Shown piece after piece: positions 26,903 through 35,084 of a stretch of DNA of 64,000 bases. The number at the start of each line of letters is the position of its first letter. Position 1 is the first letter of the stretch. Under the pieces are notes generated by a model. It ran no database searches and had not been told where the DNA came from. It saw only the letters and a program-made list of their open reading frames with translations. The translations under genes and the position numbers were made by a program. This stretch comes from Collinsella aerofaciens (GTDB lineage: Bacteria; Actinomycetota; Coriobacteriia; Coriobacteriales; Coriobacteriaceae), in NCBI RefSeq assembly GCF_028209395.1, contig NZ_JAQLDQ010000007.1, forward strand, positions 11,222 through 75,221, read 5' to 3'.

Positions 26903-27244
26903 AGATCCTCCTTGTGTTAAAGCCCCCGAGCTCTTGGTCACTCGTAGGGCAAAAGCCAGAGTTTGTAGCACTCTATCACAAGCGACGGGCACTGTCGCAG
27001 GGTAAAGCTAATAGATATTGCATATGCACAAAAATGACTACAGCTTGTATGGAGTCACTCAAAGATGCCGGTCTGCCTGCAGATTATGCAGGCGTTGAAA
27101 ATGCATAAAGGTGTGAATGAGCTGCGTCTGTTATCGAATACTCTTACCTATCAGAGTTGTGTGCTTTTCCTGCATAAAGTACGGGTTTGCGCACGTCAGC
27201 GTGTTATTCTAGACATACGTAAATTCGTATAAGTTGGAGGTAGC
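26903..27244. promoter_or_regulatory. Divergent argS / CarD-regulator promoter region with TGCATA motif cluster
   Basis: The perfect palindrome TGCATATGCA (27019-27028), TTATGCA (27084-27090) paired with TGCATAA (27102-27108), and TGCATAA (27171-27177) all fall within 160 bases. TGCAT-containing boxes are a feature of some ArgR operators, so arginine control is possible but unproven. A 24-codon frame ending at 27108 has no ribosome site and is not called. Confidence 0.35.
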
Positions 27245-27730
27245 ATGTTCTCAATCGGTCAACACGTCATTCATCCGGGCCAGGGAGTCTGCACCGTCGT
27301 CGGTTTTAGGGACGACACACCGCAGCCCATGCTGCTGCTCGAGACCAAGCAGGGACATGCGCAGACGATCCTCATGTACCCCGTGGCGCAGGCCGACCGT
27401 CTGCACGCCGCCATCTCTCAGCAAGATGCCGAGCACCTGCTGAGCCACTATGACGAGCTGGAGTGCGACACCTTTACCGAGCGCAACAGCTCGCTTGAGG
27501 AGACACACTTTAAGCAGCAGCTCAAGCTGGGCGCGCCCGAGACGGTCCGCGTGGCAAAGACCATGATGCACCGCATTCGCCAGGCCGAGGAAGCTGATAA
27601 AAAACCCAGCTCCTACTACATGCGCGTACTCAAGGAGGCCAAACGCCGCTCCATCGAGGAGTTCGCCGTGGCCCTTGGCGTCACCGAGGAGGCCGCCGAA
27701 GCCCGCCTAGCCCAAGCCGCCCTCAACTAA
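27245..27730 (+). CDS. CarD-family transcriptional regulator
   Basis: A 161-residue protein starting with the CarD/TRCF RNA-polymerase-interaction domain: MFSIGQHVIHPGQGVCTVVG, then MLLLETKQGH. The C-terminal helical part (DKKPSSYYMRVLKEAKRRS) resembles the CarD DNA-binding module, though it lacks a plainly conserved tryptophan. CarD proteins bind the polymerase beta subunit and stabilise or tune open promoter complexes. Coriobacteria often carry several CarD paralogues, so this may not be the housekeeping one. The ribosome site is GGAGGTAGC. A palindrome follows its stop by 12 bases. Confidence 0.88.
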   Translation: MFSIGQHVIHPGQGVCTVVGFRDDTPQPMLLLETKQGHAQTILMYPVAQADRLHAAISQQDAEHLLSHYDELECDTFTERNSSLEETHFKQQLKLGAPETVRVAKTMMHRIRQAEEADKKPSSYYMRVLKEAKRRSIEEFAVALGVTEEAAEARLAQAALN

Positions 27731-27742
27731 CCCATCCGCGCC

Positions 27743-27785
27743 AAAAACCACCACAAAGGGAACAGGCACCTTTGTGGTGGTTTTC
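27743..27785. repeat. REP-like palindrome, copy 1 (core GGGAACAGGCACC)
   Basis: AAAACCACCACAAAGG and CCTTTGTGGTGGTTTT form a perfect 16-bp stem around a core with G-to-A change at its fourth base. It lies 12 bases after the CarD-gene stop and can also act as a terminator (TTTTC). Confidence 0.88.
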
Positions 27786-27838
27786 TTGTTCTAGTAGTAT
27801 TCATTCTTATCGATACCCACGAGCACAAGGAGTCTCTT

Positions 27839-28438
27839 ATGGCAGAGCCGCTTACCGCCGGAATCACCCGCGACCGCGCGTTCGAACTGCTCAATGAGCA
27901 CAACAAGGACCCGTTCCATATCACCCATGGCGAGACGGTCGAGGGCACTATGCGCTACTTTGCGCGCGAGTTCGACCCCGAGAACGAGGAGTTTTGGGGC
28001 ATCGTCGGTCTGCTGCACGACCTGGATTGGGAGGAGCATGAGGACGACCCCATTAACCACACCATCTATGCTGCCGAGATTCTTGAGGGCGAAGGTGCGT
28101 CTCCCGAGCTCATTCGCGCCATCCAGACGCACACGTCGGACTTCAACACCTCACTACCCAAGCCCGAGCTGCAGATGGAAAAGATCCTGTTTGCCTGCGA
28201 TGAGCTCACCGGCCTGATCGGCGCTGCCGTCATCATGCGCCCGAGCAAGAGCGTTATGGACTTTACGACTAAGTCGCTCAAGAAGAAGTTCAAGGACAAA
28301 CGCTTTGCCGCCGGCTGCTCGCGCGACGTGATTTCGCAGGGCGCCGAGATGTTGGGCTGGGAGCTCCCCGAGCTCTTTGACCGCACCATCGCGGCCATGC
28401 AGTCCTTCGCGCCCGATCGCGATACCTTCCAGGCCTAA
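27839..28438 (+). CDS. HD-domain metal-dependent phosphohydrolase
   Basis: A 199-residue protein with the HD motif in IVGLLHDLDWEEHEDDP (about residues 58-74) and an early histidine in THGETVEGTM, the usual metal ligands of HD hydrolases. The third ligand region is IRAIQTHTSDFN and the fourth DELTGLIGA. Members act on nucleotides or other phosphoesters; the substrate here is unknown. CAAGGAGTCTCTT precedes the ATG. It stands alone between two REP-like palindromes. Confidence 0.85.
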   Translation: MAEPLTAGITRDRAFELLNEHNKDPFHITHGETVEGTMRYFAREFDPENEEFWGIVGLLHDLDWEEHEDDPINHTIYAAEILEGEGASPELIRAIQTHTSDFNTSLPKPELQMEKILFACDELTGLIGAAVIMRPSKSVMDFTTKSLKKKFKDKRFAAGCSRDVISQGAEMLGWELPELFDRTIAAMQSFAPDRDTFQA

Positions 28439-28453
28439 CCGCCCGCGCCAGCT

Positions 28454-28495
28454 AAAACCGCCACAAAGGGGACAGGCACCTTTGTGGCGGTTTTT
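28454..28495. repeat. REP-like palindrome, copy 2
   Basis: AAAACCGCCACAAAGG / CCTTTGTGGCGGTTTT around GGGGACAGGCACC. A compensatory A-to-G/T-to-C pair keeps the stem perfect, which points to selection on pairing. It lies between convergent HD and proA genes, 16 bases past the HD stop. Confidence 0.9.
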
Positions 28496-28507
28496 CTTGC
28501 GCGGTCG

Positions 28508-29794
28508 TTAGGGGCGGACCTGGCCGGTGCCTCGGAGCTTGTATTTGTAGGTAGTGAGGGCCTCGGCGGCAAAGGGGCCACGGGCGTGGAGCTTTTGGGT
28601 CGAGATGCCAATCTCGGCGCCCAGGCCAAACTCGCCGCCGTCAGTGAAGCGCATGCTGGCGTTGGCGTACACGGCCGAGGCATCGACCGCATCCAGGAAG
28701 CGCTCGCAAGCGTCCGTGTCCTCGGCAACGATGGCCTCGGAGTGCATCGTGCCGTAGCGATTGATGTGTGCGATGGCCTGGTCCTCGTTTGCCACGACCT
28801 TCACGCTCATCTCGAGCGCCAGGTACTCGCGACCCCAGTCCTCCTCAGTCGCGGCGACGTAGTCATCGCCCTCCACAAAGCCGGCGTCGGCGCACGCGGC
28901 GCACGTGGCCTCGTCGCCGTGAATGAGCACGCCGTGGTCATGCAGCACGGTCACGACCGCGGGCAAAAACGCATCGGCCACAGCACGGTCGACCAGCAGC
29001 GACTCGGCGGCATTGCACACGCCTACGCGCTGGGTCTTGGCATTAACGATAATGTTGAGCGCCTTATCAAAGTCGGCGGATTCATGCACGTAGATGTGGC
29101 AGTTGCCCGTGCCCGTCTCGATCACCGGCACAAGCGACTCGCGCACGCAGCGCTGGATCAGGCCTGCACCTCCGCGCGGAATGAGTACGTCGACAATACC
29201 GCGGAGCTTCATGAGCTCGCCGGTGGCCTCGCGATCGGTGGACTCGATCATCGACACGGCCTCGCGCGGGAAGCCCTTGGCCTCGAGCGCATCGGCCAGC
29301 AGCTCGGCGATCATGGCACACGAGTGATAGGCCAGCGAGCCGCCGCGTAGAATGCAGGCGTTGCCGGTACGGATGCAGATGCCTGCGGCGTCGGCCGTCA
29401 CGTTGGGGCGCGCCTCGTAGACCATAGCGACCAGGCCCAGCGGCACACTCACACGGGTCAGGTCCACGCCACTTGCAAGCACGCGGTGGTCGAGCACGCG
29501 GCCCACGGGATCGGGCAGCTCGGCGAGCTTTTCCAGGCCGGCGACCATGCCCTCGACGCGCTCGGGCGTCAGCAGCAGGCGATCGAGCAGTCCGGCCGAG
29601 GTACCCGCATCGCGCGCGGCAGACATATCGAGCTCGTTAGCGGCGACGATGGAGTCGACACCGTTGCGCAGTGCTGCGGCCATGGCGCGCACGGCCTCCT
29701 GACGCTGCTCATCGCTCGCCGTGGCAAGCGAGGCCGACGCTGCCTTGGCGGCAACGGCAAGATCGTGGACATACGTGGCTATATCGACCGACAT
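28508..29794 (-). CDS. proA: Gamma-glutamyl phosphate reductase ProA
   Basis: A 428-residue NADPH-dependent enzyme making glutamate-5-semialdehyde in proline synthesis. Typical segments are VPLGLVAMVYEARPNVTADA, LRGGSLAYHSCAMI and the catalytic cysteine in VGVCNAAESLLVD. GGAGAAAGGG precedes the ATG. The expected partner proB lies 1.7 kb upstream on the same strand, with an opposite-strand hydrolase between them, so the pair is not a simple proBA operon here. Confidence 0.97.
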   Translation of the reverse strand: MSVDIATYVHDLAVAAKAASASLATASDEQRQEAVRAMAAALRNGVDSIVAANELDMSAARDAGTSAGLLDRLLLTPERVEGMVAGLEKLAELPDPVGRVLDHRVLASGVDLTRVSVPLGLVAMVYEARPNVTADAAGICIRTGNACILRGGSLAYHSCAMIAELLADALEAKGFPREAVSMIESTDREATGELMKLRGIVDVLIPRGGAGLIQRCVRESLVPVIETGTGNCHIYVHESADFDKALNIIVNAKTQRVGVCNAAESLLVDRAVADAFLPAVVTVLHDHGVLIHGDEATCAACADAGFVEGDDYVAATEEDWGREYLALEMSVKVVANEDQAIAHINRYGTMHSEAIVAEDTDACERFLDAVDASAVYANASMRFTDGGEFGLGAEIGISTQKLHARGPFAAEALTTYKYKLRGTGQVRP

Positions 29795-29906
29795 GGACGG
29801 CCCTTTCTCCTAGAAGTTTGCAACCATGGTAGCCGATTTGCGCATGGCCTCGCCCGCGGCGGTAGAATTGGTCAACCCGAAACACCGCAACGAACGGAAG
29901 ACTCAC

Positions 29907-31325
29907 ATGGCCCCCATCACTTCGTACCACGTCCCCGGCCTTTATGTCGAGGACCACAGCATCGACGTCCCCCTTGACTGGCGCGGCCTGGAGCCGATGC
30001 TCCTGGCCGTCGGCAGCACCATGCGCCGCGGCGCTATGCCGGCACCCATCGCCGGCGCGCCCGAGAGCATCAAGCTCTTCTACCGCGTGGTTTGCGCGCC
30101 CGACCGCATCAACGACGATCTGCCGCTGCTCCTGTTTTTGCAGGGCGGCCCCGGCGGCGAGAGCCCGCGTCCGCTGTCGCCCACAAGCGACGGCTGGATC
30201 GAGGAGGCCGTCAAGCACTTCCGCGTCGTCCTGCCCGACCAGCGCGGCACCGGGCGCAGCAGCTGTGTAGACGGGCGCACGATTGCCGCACTGGGCGAGC
30301 GCGCGGCGGCGGCCAGCTCCGATGCCGCACGCTCGCAGGCTGACTTCCTCAAGCGCCACCTCGCCAGCTCCATCGTGCGCGATTTTGAGTACCTGCGCCT
30401 AGTGGGCTTTGGCGGCAAGCCGTGGGTCACGCTCGGCCAAAGCTACGGCGGTTTTTTGACGCTGAGCTACCTGTCGCTCTTCCCCGAGGGCGTGGCGGCG
30501 AGCTTTACCTGTGGCGGAATCCCCCACGCGCCGGCGAGCGCAAGCGAGGTCTACGCGCACACCTTCCCGCGTATGGCCGCCAAGACGCAGCAGTATTATG
30601 ACCGCTACCCCGCTGACGTCGAGCGCGTGGCAGCCCTGGCCGATGCGCTCGAGGCTCAGAAGCCCGTGCTGCCCGACGGCTCGCCGATGACGGTCGAGCG
30701 CCTACAGCTCATGGGCAGCGACTTTGGCATGAAGCCGAGCTTTGAGCGCATGCATTGGATTATCGATCACGCTTTTGTTGACGGCGACGGCACGCTGACC
30801 TGCGGCGCCTCGGTATCTGACAGCTTTTTGATGCGCGCCTTCGAGCGCACCAACACGCGCACGAATCCGCTGTACTGGACGCTGCAGGAGTTCATATACG
30901 CCGACGGCGACACTATGCCCATTGGTTGGGCCGCGGCCGAAGAGAAGGCACACCGCGCCGAGTTCGACACCCTCGCGCGCCCGCTCATGTTTACCGGCGA
31001 GGCCATGTTCCCGTGGATGTTCGAGCAGATGCCCGAGCTTAAGCCGTTTAAGCCCGCCATGGACCTGCTGATGGAAGACACCAGCTGGGACAAGATCTAC
31101 GACCCGCAGCGCCTGGCCTGCAACGAGGTGCCGCTCCAGGCCGCGGTGTATTTCGACGACATGTACGTGGATTCGAGCCTGCAGCTCGATACGCTCAGCC
31201 GCGTGGGCAACTCGCATGCCTGGGTGACCAACGAGTTCGAGCACGACGGCCTGCACGGCAGCGTGGTGTTCAAGTACCTCTTCGACGAAGCCCTCAACCG
31301 CGGAGACCTGCGCCGGATCTTCTAG
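29907..31325 (+). CDS. Alpha/beta hydrolase, proline iminopeptidase-like (S33)
   Basis: A 472-residue cytosolic hydrolase. LLLFLQGGPGGESPRP is the oxyanion-hole segment (HGGPG type with Gln for His), LGQSYGGFLTLSYLSLFPEG holds the nucleophile Ser, and the last histidine is in FEHDGLHGSVVFKYL. Length and cap region match actinobacterial prolyl aminopeptidases that release N-terminal proline from peptides. The ATG at 29907 follows CGGAAG. Its place between proA and proB suggests a shared link to proline supply; this is inference. Confidence 0.88.
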   Translation: MAPITSYHVPGLYVEDHSIDVPLDWRGLEPMLLAVGSTMRRGAMPAPIAGAPESIKLFYRVVCAPDRINDDLPLLLFLQGGPGGESPRPLSPTSDGWIEEAVKHFRVVLPDQRGTGRSSCVDGRTIAALGERAAAASSDAARSQADFLKRHLASSIVRDFEYLRLVGFGGKPWVTLGQSYGGFLTLSYLSLFPEGVAASFTCGGIPHAPASASEVYAHTFPRMAAKTQQYYDRYPADVERVAALADALEAQKPVLPDGSPMTVERLQLMGSDFGMKPSFERMHWIIDHAFVDGDGTLTCGASVSDSFLMRAFERTNTRTNPLYWTLQEFIYADGDTMPIGWAAAEEKAHRAEFDTLARPLMFTGEAMFPWMFEQMPELKPFKPAMDLLMEDTSWDKIYDPQRLACNEVPLQAAVYFDDMYVDSSLQLDTLSRVGNSHAWVTNEFEHDGLHGSVVFKYLFDEALNRGDLRRIF

Positions 31326-31329
31326 CAAA

Positions 31330-31389
31330 GGGGTGTCCCCACCTGCCGGCACAAAAAGAACGTCCCCAAGTGCCGAACAAGTGCCGGCA
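31330..31389. repeat. Second REP-like family, degenerate copy (TGCCGGCAC)
   Basis: TGCCGGCAC (31344-31352) and GTGCCGGCA (31381-31389) flank AACGTCCCC. The same words recur in a better-preserved copy at 44119-44210. It lies just after the hydrolase stop. Confidence 0.55.
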
Positions 31390-31422
31390 ACGACAATGCC
31401 GCAGGTAGAGAACGGAAAGCGA

Positions 31423-31520
31423 AAACGCCCCTAAGCGAGCAAGGTGACGTGAAAGAGGAGGGCATTGACCTTTTGGTCATGCCCGACGATTGAACGTCAG
31501 ATTGCCGCTTAGGGGCGTTT
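31423..31520. repeat. 98-bp nested hairpin element between the hydrolase and proB
   Basis: AAACGCCCCTAAGCG (31423-31437) pairs exactly with 31506-31520. Inside, TGACGT/ACGTCA and GGGCATTGACC/GGTCATGCCC continue the stem around a TTTT apex. The whole unit can fold as one long interrupted hairpin, either a 3'-end structure of the convergent transcripts or a MITE-like element. Confidence 0.7.
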
Positions 31521-31534
31521 GCAGCGTCAATTGG

Positions 31535-32662
31535 TTATGCGAAGACGATTAAATTATCCCTGTGTATCGCCGGCTTCTCGGCCAGGTTAGCGAGCAGGCG
31601 GTTGCTGGCAATCTGGTCTTGACGGCGTCCGGCGGCGAGCTCCAACACATCCGAATCGGCCTCGGCGATACCGCGGGCGACAACCATGCCGCTCGGATCG
31701 CACACATCGAGCACATCGCCCTCGGCAAACTGGCCATCGACCTCGCGAATACCCACCGCAAGCAAGGAAGAGCCACGGCTAACCAGCGCCTTCGCGGCAC
31801 CATCATCGACCGTCACCGAGCCGTGCGCCTTGTCGCCCAGTGCGATCCACAGCTTGCGGGGTGCGATGTCCAGACGCTCCGCCGGCGGATCGAACAGCGT
31901 GCCCACGCTCTCGCCGCGGGCGAGGCGCACGAGCGCATCGGGTTCCTCGCCCGAGCAAATCACGCTCTGAATGCCCGCCGTCATCAGGATACGGCTCGCG
32001 CGAATCTTGGTAATCATGCCGCCCGTGCCCACCGATGTGGAAGAATCGCCCGCCGAGGCAATAATCTTGGCATCGATCTTATGCACGACCGGGACAAACT
32101 CGGCCGTCGGGTCCTCGTGCGGATTGGCGGTGTAGAGGCCGTCGATGTCGGACAGCGTCACGCACAGATCGACAGAAACCAGGCAGCTCACAAGCGCCGC
32201 CAGTGTGTCGTTGTCACCAAACTTGATCTCATCGACGGTAACGGTATCGTTCTCGTTGACGATCGGCACCACGCCAAGCTCCACGAGGCGCAGCAGGGCG
32301 TCGCGCGCATGCAGGTAGGACATGCGACGGGCCGTGTCGTGGCGCGTGAGCAGCACGAGCGAGGTGAGCAGGTCGCGCGCATGAAACTCCTCGTCGTAGG
32401 CCGACGAGATGATGCACTGACCGGCCGAGGCGCAAGCCTGTAAGCTCGGCAGGTCACCGACCGGCTTGCGGTCGAAGCCCAGCACGGGATAGCCACAGGC
32501 AATAGCGCCCGAGCTCACCACGACCAGACGCCAGCCGAGCTTGCGCAGCGCTGCGGCTTGATCGGCAAGTCCGCCGATAAAGGCGCGGTTGACCTTGCCA
32601 TCGGCGCCCACCACCGTGGACGAACCGATCTTTACCACCATCGTTTTATAAGAAGTCGTCAT
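31535..32662 (-). CDS. proB: Glutamate 5-kinase ProB
   Basis: A 375-residue enzyme phosphorylating glutamate, the first step of proline synthesis. The amino-acid-kinase domain has VVKIGSSTVVG, VVVSSGAIACG, PIVNENDTVTVDE and GTGGMITKIRAS. The C-terminal ~100 residues form a PUA domain (SRGSSLLAVGIREVDGQFAE). Length is standard. No strong ribosome site is visible before the ATG at 32662; an ATG seven codons later is the alternative. pncB ends 78 bases upstream on the same strand. Confidence 0.96.
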   Translation of the reverse strand: MTTSYKTMVVKIGSSTVVGADGKVNRAFIGGLADQAAALRKLGWRLVVVSSGAIACGYPVLGFDRKPVGDLPSLQACASAGQCIISSAYDEEFHARDLLTSLVLLTRHDTARRMSYLHARDALLRLVELGVVPIVNENDTVTVDEIKFGDNDTLAALVSCLVSVDLCVTLSDIDGLYTANPHEDPTAEFVPVVHKIDAKIIASAGDSSTSVGTGGMITKIRASRILMTAGIQSVICSGEEPDALVRLARGESVGTLFDPPAERLDIAPRKLWIALGDKAHGSVTVDDGAAKALVSRGSSLLAVGIREVDGQFAEGDVLDVCDPSGMVVARGIAEADSDVLELAAGRRQDQIASNRLLANLAEKPAIHRDNLIVFA

Positions 32663-32740
32663 ACGTCAAACCAATCAACTGTTCAGCGAACGGCCGAGCG
32701 GCGGCCAAGGGAGCGTGACTCGCCCCTACCGCCCAAAGAA

Positions 32741-34246
32741 TTAGTGAGCCCAGGGAAAAGCAGAAGCCGCGGCCATATTCTTGCGCACGAGCTCGTCGCG
32801 CACCTGAGCCAGGCCCTGCTCCATGCCCACCACATAGGTCTGCGGGTACAGGAAGCGCTTGAAAGCTGCGTCCAGATGATCGAGCGCCCAAACACAGCGC
32901 TCGCGCGCGTCCTGGATGCTCTCACGCGGAGCCACCGCGCTGCCGTCGCGCACGATCGGCACCAGCAGCTCGCGATACTCAAGTTCGGACACGTCGGTCA
33001 CCAGGGCGGCATCATTCACGGCCACGAGGGCATTGCCGCGCGCGGCGCCCTCCCCCGCCAGATGGTCCTCGTCGTAGATCATGTCGCAGACCGGGCCGCC
33101 AAAGCCGTCGTAATAACGGCGCACGCGTTGCACACCCGGGATCGTGCGCTTGTAGGGCTGCTCGGAGAGCTTGACCACCGGCGTCCATGGATCTGCCTCG
33201 CTCGCACGGCGGGCGGAAAGCTTGTACACGCCACCCAGCGCCGGCTGGTCATAGCAGGTCGCAAGCTTGGTACCCACACCAAAGCTGTCGATGGGCGCAC
33301 CCTGGTCGAGCAGCGACTGAATCGTGTATTCATCCAGATCGTTAGAAACCGAGATCCCCACATAGGGCAGGCCCTCGGCATCAAAACGGCCGCGAACATA
33401 CTTGGAGAGCTTGGCAAGGTCGCCGGAGTCGATGCGAATAGCCGACAGGCGCTCGCCCACCGCCTCCATCTCCTTGGCAACCGTAATGGCATGCTCGCAG
33501 CCCTCGCGCACGTCATAGGTGTCGATGAGCAGCGTACAGTTCTTGGGGCTCGACTTGGCAAAGGCGCGGAAGGCCTCGAGCTCGGAATCGAAGCTCATCA
33601 CCCAGCTGTGCGCATGCGTGCCAAAGACGGGAATACCGTAGCGGCGGCCGGCGAGCACATTGGACGTAGAGGAGCAGCCGGCAACGTAGCTCGCGCGCGC
33701 AACGGCCAGGCCGCCATCGGGGCCCTGGGCACGGCGCAGGCCAAACTCCGCCACGGGACGGCCGTCGGCGGCAAGCACCACGCGCGCCGTCTTGGTGGCG
33801 ACAAGCGTCTGGAAGCCGACGATGTTGAGCAGCGCCGTCTCAAGCAGCTGACACTCGAGCGCAGGACCGGTGACGCGCACCATGGGCTCGCGCGGAAAGA
33901 CGAGCTCGCCCTCGGGAACGGCGTCGATATTTACATGCGCACGAAAATCGCGCAGGTAGTCGAGGAATGCGGACTTGAACATCGCGCCGCCGGCAGGGGC
34001 CTCAAGCGATGCGAGGTAGTCGATGTCCTCGGGCGTAAAGCGCAGATTCTCGACCAGCTCGGGCAGTTCGGCGGTGCCGCACATGACGGCATAGGCGCTG
34101 CCAAAGGGATGGTCGCGGTAAAACGCGGTAAAACAACCCTGCTCATTGGCCTTGCCGCTCTCCCACAGGCCCTGGGCCATAGTGAGCTCGTACAGATCGG
34201 TGAGCATTGCGATGTCGGTGGGATGAGAGATATCGGTCAAAGCCAT
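32741..34246 (-). CDS. pncB: Nicotinate phosphoribosyltransferase PncB
   Basis: A 501-residue enzyme converting nicotinate and PRPP to nicotinate mononucleotide for NAD salvage. TDLYELTMAQGLWESG is the diagnostic N-terminus. FGTHAHSWVMSF contains the phospho-accepting histidine region, and IDTYDVREG, AIRIDSGDLAKLS and DSFGVGTKL line the active site. GAAAGGTCG precedes the ATG. It may share a transcript with the next gene, proB. Confidence 0.96.
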   Translation of the reverse strand: MALTDISHPTDIAMLTDLYELTMAQGLWESGKANEQGCFTAFYRDHPFGSAYAVMCGTAELPELVENLRFTPEDIDYLASLEAPAGGAMFKSAFLDYLRDFRAHVNIDAVPEGELVFPREPMVRVTGPALECQLLETALLNIVGFQTLVATKTARVVLAADGRPVAEFGLRRAQGPDGGLAVARASYVAGCSSTSNVLAGRRYGIPVFGTHAHSWVMSFDSELEAFRAFAKSSPKNCTLLIDTYDVREGCEHAITVAKEMEAVGERLSAIRIDSGDLAKLSKYVRGRFDAEGLPYVGISVSNDLDEYTIQSLLDQGAPIDSFGVGTKLATCYDQPALGGVYKLSARRASEADPWTPVVKLSEQPYKRTIPGVQRVRRYYDGFGGPVCDMIYDEDHLAGEGAARGNALVAVNDAALVTDVSELEYRELLVPIVRDGSAVAPRESIQDARERCVWALDHLDAAFKRFLYPQTYVVGMEQGLAQVRDELVRKNMAAASAFPWAH

Positions 34247-34327
34247 GGGGCGACCTTTCGGATGCGTTGTGCAGAGGTTGAGGGTTGGCGAGGCGGGCGT
34301 GCGGGCATGGAGCCCAGCGCGAACAGG

Positions 34328-34768
34328 CTAGTGCAGACCCATGCTGGTCAGGATCGTGTAGCCCATAAAGATGACAAACGCGATGAGGGCAAGGACAATG
34401 ATGATTTTTTGAGCCGGCGCCATACCGGGGATCTCGTTCTCGCCCGTGGGCTCCTTAGAGGTGACCATGCGCTGGGCAAAGGTCATCTCGTCACGGCTCG
34501 GTTTGGGCTCGACGGGCTTGGGACGAGCGGCCCTTTTAGGCTGAGGTTTGGGTGCGGCGGGCGCGGGCTTCGCGGCGGCGGGCCTGGGCGCGGGGGCGAC
34601 GTTCGCGGCGGCCTCCTCGGCCTTCTCGCGCTCGGCACGCAGGGCGGTCAGCTCCTCACGCTCGCGACGTGCCTCTTCCTGGGCCTCGCGGCGGGCCTTC
34701 TCGGCGCGGAGCTCTTCCAACTCGGCGCGTTCCTCGGCAGACAGTGGTTGGGACTCAAGCTCGGCCAT
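34328..34768 (-). CDS. Hypothetical coiled-coil protein with C-terminal membrane anchor
   Basis: A 146-residue protein I do not recognise. Residues ~8-55 are a strongly charged Glu/Arg/Ala heptad region likely to be a coiled coil, ~56-90 are Ala/Pro/Lys-rich, and one transmembrane helix (IIIVLALIAFVIFMGYTIL) sits near the C-terminus. It is a candidate tail-anchored protein. The ATG at 34768 follows GAAAGGG; a start 12 codons upstream would lie in the tRNA terminator. pncB follows 81 bases downstream. Confidence 0.72.
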   Translation of the reverse strand: MAELESQPLSAEERAELEELRAEKARREAQEEARREREELTALRAEREKAEEAAANVAPAPRPAAAKPAPAAPKPQPKRAARPKPVEPKPSRDEMTFAQRMVTSKEPTGENEIPGMAPAQKIIIVLALIAFVIFMGYTILTSMGLH

Positions 34769-34786
34769 GGTACAGCCCTTTCTTTT

Positions 34787-34816
34787 AAAAAAAGCCGCCG
34801 ACACAATGTCAGCGGC
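34787..34816 (-). terminator. Terminator of tRNA-Ala
   Basis: Minus-strand stem GCCGCTGACA / TGTCGGCGGC with a three-base loop is followed by seven T residues, 16 bases past the tRNA. Confidence 0.93.
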
Positions 34817-34832
34817 TTATCAAATCCAAGGG

Positions 34833-34905
34833 TGGAGACGAAGGGAGTCGAACCCTCGGCCTCTGCCATGCGACGGCAGCGCTCTCCCAACTGAGCTACG
34901 TCCCC
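34833..34905 (-). tRNA. tRNA-Ala (anticodon CGC)
   Basis: A 73-base tRNA with acceptor GGGGACG / CGTCTCC including the alanine identity pair G3:U70, and anticodon stem CTGCC/GGCAG around loop GTCGCAT, giving anticodon CGC. The genome reads ACCC after the acceptor, so the CCA end is not fully encoded. Confidence 0.94.
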
Positions 34906-34958
34906 AGGACAAGTTGATATTTTACCTACGGCTCGCCAACTGTCAACGCCCAATACCC

Positions 34959-35062
34959 AGTCTTTTTGGGACGCGGCTGTTTTAGCTACCCCGACAGACA
35001 ACGCGAACGGTTTGGTCGAACAGCGGCAGGGGTAGCTAAAACAGCCCCGTCCCAAAAAGACT
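34959..35062. repeat. 104-bp element with 34-bp inverted arms
   Basis: 34959-34992 (AGTCTTTTTGGGACG... to ...TAGCTACCCC) and 35029-35062 are near-perfect reverse complements with a 36-base spacer. GTCCCAAA/TAGCTA words also occur at 35076-35094 and 46221-46238, suggesting a dispersed family. Confidence 0.8.
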
Positions 35063-35084
35063 ACTCAAAGAGCCTCGTCCCAGA

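Noticed and set aside
25202-26920. 572-codon plus-strand frame opposite argS
   Set aside because: Val/Leu/Asp-rich shadow typical of the antisense frame of a GC-rich gene; argS has full synthetase motifs.
26914-27108. Small plus-strand frame upstream of argS ending in a 24-codon peptide
   Set aside because: No ribosome site, overlaps the argS start region, and its sequence is better explained by operator-like palindromes.
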